Below the pieces are notes generated by a model. That model was not told where the DNA came from and made no database searches. It worked only from the letters and a program-made list of their open reading frames with translations. A stretch of DNA of 64,000 bases from Kribbella sp. CA-293567 (GTDB lineage: Bacteria; Actinomycetota; Actinomycetes; Propionibacteriales; Kribbellaceae). The DNA lies in assembly GCF_027627575.1 (NCBI RefSeq), contig NZ_CP114065.1, forward strand, positions 3,906,001 through 3,970,000, written 5' to 3'. Positions 60,389 to 64,000 of the stretch are shown piece after piece; position 1 is the stretch's first letter, and the number at the start of each line of letters is the position of its first letter. The translations under genes were made by a program, and so were the position numbers.

Positions 60389-61258
60389 TCAGCGGCCTCC
60401 CAGCCCGCTCATGGTGATACCTCGGACGAACCAGCGCTGGGTCAGGAAGAACAGCACGATCAACGGAACGGTCGTGATGGTGGCGGCCATCAGCAGCAGG
60501 TTCCACTGGGTGCCGTTGGTGTCCTGGAACACCTGCAGCCCGACGGCCGCCGTACGGGTCGAATCGCTGTTGGAGATCACCAGCGGCCACAACAGGTTGT
60601 TCCACTGACCGATGAACTTGAACACCGCGAGCGTCGCGATCGCCGGTACCGCCAGCGGCACGATCACCCGGACGAACGCCTGCCACCGGTTCGCACCGTC
60701 CAGCCGCGCCGCCTCCTCGTAGTCGCGCGGGATGCCGAGGAAGAACTGCCGCAGCAAGAACACCCCGAGCGCGGTGAACGCGTGCGGCAGGATCATCCCC
60801 GGCCAGGTGTCGATGCCCTGCAGCTTGGCCACCAGGACGAACTGCGGGATCAGCGTGACCTGCGAAGGAATCATCAGGGTCGCCAGATAGATCCCGAACA
60901 ACCAGGTCCGGCCGGGGAAGTCCAGCCGTGCGAACGCGTACGCCGCCAGCGCGGCCGTCACCGTCTCCAGCAGCGTCGTACCGGCCGCGAAGATGATCGT
61001 GTTGAGCAGATAGCGGCCGAGCGGTACCAGCTCGAAGGCCCGCGTCAGGTTCTCCGGGTGCCAGCTGCCCGGCCAGAACGACGGCTGCGCGGCCATCGAC
61101 TCCGCATCCGACTGGAACGCGACCAGCACCATCATCACCACCGGCACCAGGGTCACCGCGGTGACCACGAAACAGGCGAAGACGACCAGCTTGCGGGTCA
61201 CCGCCGGGCTCTTCAGGACCGGACTTCTCAGGACCGGGCCAAGGGCGTTAGTTGTCAT
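60389..61258 (-). CDS. Sugar ABC importer permease (MalG-type, third importer)
   Basis: 289 residues, six helices; EAA loop EEAARLDGANRWQAFVRVIVPL near residue 182; ends QRWFVRGITMSGLGGR. ATG overlapping the previous permease's 3' end by 11 bp. It belongs to the operon that also includes the enolase-superfamily enzyme. Confidence 0.88.
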   Translation of the reverse strand: MTTNALGPVLRSPVLKSPAVTRKLVVFACFVVTAVTLVPVVMMVLVAFQSDAESMAAQPSFWPGSWHPENLTRAFELVPLGRYLLNTIIFAAGTTLLETVTAALAAYAFARLDFPGRTWLFGIYLATLMIPSQVTLIPQFVLVAKLQGIDTWPGMILPHAFTALGVFLLRQFFLGIPRDYEEAARLDGANRWQAFVRVIVPLAVPAIATLAVFKFIGQWNNLLWPLVISNSDSTRTAAVGLQVFQDTNGTQWNLLLMAATITTVPLIVLFFLTQRWFVRGITMSGLGGR

Positions 61259-62192
61259 AGTGGACGAGCCTCCGCTGCAGCACGAACTGCGCTGCGGTGA
61301 TGACGACGATGAACCCGAACAGCACCAGCGACTGCGCCGCGGCGTACCCCTGGTCGTAGTTCTCGAAGCCGGTCCGGTAGATGTACATGACGAGCGTCGT
61401 GGTCCGCGATCCCGGGCCACCGTTCGTCATGATCAGTGCCTGGTCGAAGACTTGGAACGAGCCGATGATCGACGTCACCACGACGAAGAACAGCGACGGC
61501 GACAGCATCGGCAGCGTGACGCTGCGAAAGGTCTGCCAGGCCGAGCTGCCGTCCACCTTCGCCGCCTCGTAGAGCTGCTGCGGGATCGCCTGCAACCCGG
61601 CCAGGAAGACCACCATGCCGAAGCCGAAGCTCTTCCAGACACTCATCGCGATCAGCGCCGGCATCGCCCAGTCGTCGCTGATCAGCCAGGCCGGCCCGCT
61701 GATCCCGAACCAGCCGAGCACGGCGTTCACCAGACCGTCCTGCGGGATGTAGAGCCAGATCCAGACGAACGCCACCGCCACCGTGATCGTTGCGTAGGGC
61801 AACAGCAGCAACGACCGGAAGACCGCGATCCGCCGCAGGCCCTGATTGAGCAGCAACGCCAGCGCGAGGCTGACCAGGATCGTCAGCGGCACGCTGACGA
61901 AGGTGAAGTACACCGTGTTGCCGAGCGCCGACCAGAACGTCGGGTCCGGCCCCAGCCGGGCGAAGTTCTTCAGCCCGGCGAAGGTCGGGGAGCTGAACAG
62001 GTTCCAGTTCAGCAGCGAGATGACCCCGGCCGCGACCACCGGGCCGGCGGTGAAGACGAGGAAGCCGATCAGGCTGGGCAGGATGAACAGCCAGGCGGCG
62101 AGCGTCTCCTTGCTGCGCCAGCGCGGGGTCGGACCGGACCTGGTGGGCGCCGGCCGGACCGGAGTACGGGCGGGAAGGGTTTCGACGGCCAT
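61248..62192 (-). CDS. Sugar ABC importer permease (MalF-type, third importer)
   Basis: 314 residues. A Pro/Arg-rich cytoplasmic N-terminus is followed by six helices, the first being LAAWLFILPSLIGFLVFTAGP. EAA loop YEAAKVDGSSAWQTFRSVTLPM near residue 210, then MTNGGPGSRTTTLVM. ATG five bp after the binding-protein stop, with GGGGTGA as ribosome binding site. Confidence 0.88.
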   Translation of the reverse strand: MAVETLPARTPVRPAPTRSGPTPRWRSKETLAAWLFILPSLIGFLVFTAGPVVAAGVISLLNWNLFSSPTFAGLKNFARLGPDPTFWSALGNTVYFTFVSVPLTILVSLALALLLNQGLRRIAVFRSLLLLPYATITVAVAFVWIWLYIPQDGLVNAVLGWFGISGPAWLISDDWAMPALIAMSVWKSFGFGMVVFLAGLQAIPQQLYEAAKVDGSSAWQTFRSVTLPMLSPSLFFVVVTSIIGSFQVFDQALIMTNGGPGSRTTTLVMYIYRTGFENYDQGYAAAQSLVLFGFIVVITAAQFVLQRRLVHYDN

Positions 62193-62197
62193 CCGGA

Positions 62198-63514
62198 TCA
62201 CCCCTTCCTGGCTTCGGCCTGGCGGACGTTGTCCTGGTGCTGCTTCATCAGTACGTCGAGACGCGGCGTCAGCCCGTCGAGCGTCTCCGGTACCGCGACC
62301 TGCCCGAGGAACGTCCGCGGCAGGTCCTGACCGAGCAACTGCCTGACCTGGTTCCAGTTCGTCGTCACGTCGTACGGGTGCCCGCCCGCGACCTTCCCGG
62401 CGAGGATGTCCTGCACCACGCCGAGGTTGTCCGGCGGCGGCTTGAACGCGCTCCCCGCCGAACGACGAGCCGGGTTGTTGCGGCCCGCCTTCGCGTAGAT
62501 GTCGAGCGCACCGGCACTGGTCAGCGTCTTGAGCAGCCGCCAGGCCAGGTCCAGCTTCTCGCCCTTGACCCCGGCCGGGATCGCGAACGACGAGCCGGAC
62601 ACCCGCGGCGTACTGCCGGCCGCACCGGCCGGGAACGGGATCACGTCCCAGTCGAACTTCGCCTTCCGGACGTTCACCACCTGCCACGGCCCGTTCTGCA
62701 TGAACGCCACGTTGCCCTCCATGAAGTTGGACAACGAACTCTCGGTCACCAGGTTGCGGATCGGCGGCGTCACCTTGTCCCTGACGAACAGGTCGATCAC
62801 GAACTGGATCGCGCTCTCCGCCTCCGGCGCGTTCAGGATGCTCCGGCTGCCGTCCTGGCTCATCACGTTGCCGCCGGCGCAGTAGATCCACGAGACAAGA
62901 TCGTCGATCGCCGGCGCACAGGTGAACCCGTACTGGTCCGGCGGCCTGGTCAGCTCCTTCGCGAGATCGCGGAAGGTCTCCCAGGACATCGGCTCGGTCG
63001 GCGACGGCGCCGCGATCCCGGCCTTCGCCAGCAGGGTCTTGTTGTAGTAGAGGACGGTCGGCGCGACGTCGAAACCGATCGCGTAGGTGCGGCCGTTGAA
63101 GGTGGAGATCTTCTGGATCGCCGGATAGAAGTCGGCCGGGTCGAAGTCGGGGTCGGCGGCGATCAGGTCGTCCAGCGGCCGGTGCGCGCCGCGGGCGGCG
63201 TACGTCGGGATCAGGGTGCCGTTCAGCGCGGTCACCAGGCCGGCCGTTCCGCTCACCAGCTGGAGGTCGAGCTTGGTCGGGTAGCCGCCGGAGGGGGTGA
63301 GGGTCGGGATCGACTCGACCTGCAGTTGGCGTTCGACGTAGTTGCTGAAGTCGCTCCAGACCTTGCGTTCGGCGGGACTGCTCGACCACATCGCCCAGGT
63401 GGCGGCACCTGAGGGAGTCGACGAGCAGGCGGACAGGAGTCCGGTGGAGGCCGCGGCGGCACCGGCCAGGCCGGTGTACTTGAGGAAGCCGCGGCGGGAC
63501 AGCTCAGGGGACAT
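62198..63514 (-). CDS. Sugar ABC importer, substrate-binding lipoprotein (third importer)
   Basis: 438 residues with a twin-arginine lipoprotein signal (LSRRGFLKYTG, lipobox LLSAC near residue 30). Core features: DFSNYVERQLQVESIPTLTP, LIPTYAARGAHRPLDDLI, FNGRTYAIGFDVAPTVLYYN, FMEGNVAFMQNGPWQV. It follows the enolase-superfamily gene by 10 bp and precedes both permeases. Ligand unknown; the adjacent acid-sugar-type enzyme hints at a sugar acid or an oligosaccharide containing one. Confidence 0.87.
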   Translation of the reverse strand: MSPELSRRGFLKYTGLAGAAAASTGLLSACSSTPSGAATWAMWSSSPAERKVWSDFSNYVERQLQVESIPTLTPSGGYPTKLDLQLVSGTAGLVTALNGTLIPTYAARGAHRPLDDLIAADPDFDPADFYPAIQKISTFNGRTYAIGFDVAPTVLYYNKTLLAKAGIAAPSPTEPMSWETFRDLAKELTRPPDQYGFTCAPAIDDLVSWIYCAGGNVMSQDGSRSILNAPEAESAIQFVIDLFVRDKVTPPIRNLVTESSLSNFMEGNVAFMQNGPWQVVNVRKAKFDWDVIPFPAGAAGSTPRVSGSSFAIPAGVKGEKLDLAWRLLKTLTSAGALDIYAKAGRNNPARRSAGSAFKPPPDNLGVVQDILAGKVAGGHPYDVTTNWNQVRQLLGQDLPRTFLGQVAVPETLDGLTPRLDVLMKQHQDNVRQAEARKG

Positions 63515-63524
63515 GGTCGACTCC

Positions 63525-64000
63525 TCAGGAGAAGAGCAAGGTGATCGACTCGGCGCGGATGCGCTCCTCGTCGACCTGGACGCCCAGACCGGGCGCGGTG
63601 GGGACCGTCGCGACGGCCTTGGTGATGGTCAGTCCCTCGACGTACAGGTCGGACAGCAGCTCGGGTCCGTTCAGCTCGGCCGGCAGCGCCAGCTCGAGCT
63701 GACTGAACAGGTGCAGCGAGGCCGCGAACCCGATCCCGCAGTCGGTCAGCCCGCTGGCCAGGAGCTCCACCCCGGACGCGAGGGCGACCTGAGCGGTCTT
63801 CAGCGCGTTGCGCAGACCACCGGACTTGCAGATCTTCACCACCACCAGATCGGCGGCGTCGAGCCGGATCGCCCGGGCCAGGTCCTGCGCGGTGAAACTG
63901 CCCTCGTCGATCGCGATCGGCAGGTCGATCAACTCGCGCAGCCGGTGCATCGCGAGCGTGTCGGTACTCGGTACCGGTTGCTCGACGCAATGGATCGTGC
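63525..64000 (-). CDS. Enolase-superfamily enzyme (mandelate racemase / muconate lactonizing type), 5' end outside window
   Basis: Partial: only the C-terminal barrel part is inside the window. Visible metal ligands and catalytic groups are the Glu of CVEQPVP, the Glu of AIDEGSFT, and the Lys of VVKICKSGGLR. ASGLTDCGIGFAASLHLF follows, and the typical C-terminal lid loops back at PGLGVQVDEERI. Members abstract the alpha-proton of carboxylates (sugar-acid dehydratases, racemases, cycloisomerases, dipeptide epimerases). The importer operon downstream argues for sugar-acid metabolism; the precise reaction needs the N-terminus. Confidence 0.8.
   Translation of the reverse strand, partial: TIHCVEQPVPSTDTLAMHRLRELIDLPIAIDEGSFTAQDLARAIRLDAADLVVVKICKSGGLRNALKTAQVALASGVELLASGLTDCGIGFAASLHLFSQLELALPAELNGPELLSDLYVEGLTITKAVATVPTAPGLGVQVDEERIRAESITLLFS

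Noticed and set aside
1-64000. CRISPR arrays, rRNA and tRNA genes, intact insertion sequences
   Set aside because: No regularly spaced repeats, no transposase with terminal inverted repeats and no recognisable cloverleaf or rRNA segments were seen on reading; a tRNAscan or IS search could still find something subtle.

Overview
The window is very GC-rich, densely packed DNA from an actinomycete chromosome. GTG starts are frequent, third codon positions are GC-rich, many -10 hexamers sit directly in front of start codons, and many genes overlap by ATGA or GTGA. Gene content (a high-molecular-weight FabG / MaoC / thiolase cluster, several carbohydrate ABC importers, TIGR02611-type and PAC2 proteins, actinobacterial exporters) fits a soil saprophyte such as the Nocardioidaceae/Kribbella group. 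The genus is an inference, not shown by the sequence. No rRNA, tRNA or CRISPR array was seen.

Layout. 1-3.7 kb: a truncated D-2-hydroxyacid dehydrogenase, a PAC2 protein, a DoxX protein and acyl-CoA thioesterase II. 3.7-5.1 kb: a short threonyl-tRNA synthetase without editing domain, preceded by a leader peptide with three consecutive Thr codons and two hairpins. 5.1-10.85 kb: lipid cluster (MaoC hydratase, FabG4-like reductase, thiolase, TetR, divergent acyl-CoA dehydrogenase). 10.8-16.3 kb: a decayed integrated island at the 3' end of the acyl-CoA dehydrogenase gene. It carries a broken tyrosine recombinase, a RelA/SpoT-OST-HTH fusion, an OLD-family ATPase/TOPRIM nuclease and a helicase scrap, and it ends in a diverged second copy of the dehydrogenase 3' end. 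16.5-21.9 kb: two ABC exporters, each with its own TetR regulator and palindromic operator. 21.9-23.5 kb: NhaA antiporter and a tiny membrane protein.

23.6-31.9 kb is a polysaccharide-use locus: a sugar ABC importer behind a LacI-type operator, a GH29 fucosidase, two paralogous PL6 lyases and an AraC regulator. The lyases would cut a uronate-containing polymer outside the cell, the importer would take up products, and the fucosidase would trim them. 31.9-38 kb: MFS transporter, glycerophosphodiester phosphodiesterase, class-V aminotransferase, a small membrane protein and a large secreted protein with three peptidoglycan-hydrolase domains. 38-41.2 kb: dihydrolipoyl dehydrogenase and an ABC-F protein controlled by a seven-residue leader peptide (MHYFFFV) and an SD-sequestering hairpin. 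41.2-46 kb: metallophosphoesterase, a short-chain dehydrogenase divergent from its TetR, and a CbiMN-CbiQ-CbiO cobalt importer.

46-54 kb: an unrecognised helical protein, a secreted SGNH esterase, an M4 metalloprotease, an AHSA1/SRPBCC protein and a short UvrA-like ATPase. 54.3-58.6 kb: a LacI regulator followed by a sugar importer with a perfect operator over its promoter. 59.2-64 kb (minus strand): a YCII protein, and an operon of enolase-superfamily enzyme, sugar-binding protein, two permeases and a sugar isomerase-like protein, cut by the right edge.

The strongest leads are the two leader-peptide systems (ThrRS and ABC-F), the decayed island with its RelA/SpoT-OST-HTH and OLD proteins, and the PL6/GH29 locus. 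At least a dozen genes appear to be translated from leaderless mRNAs.
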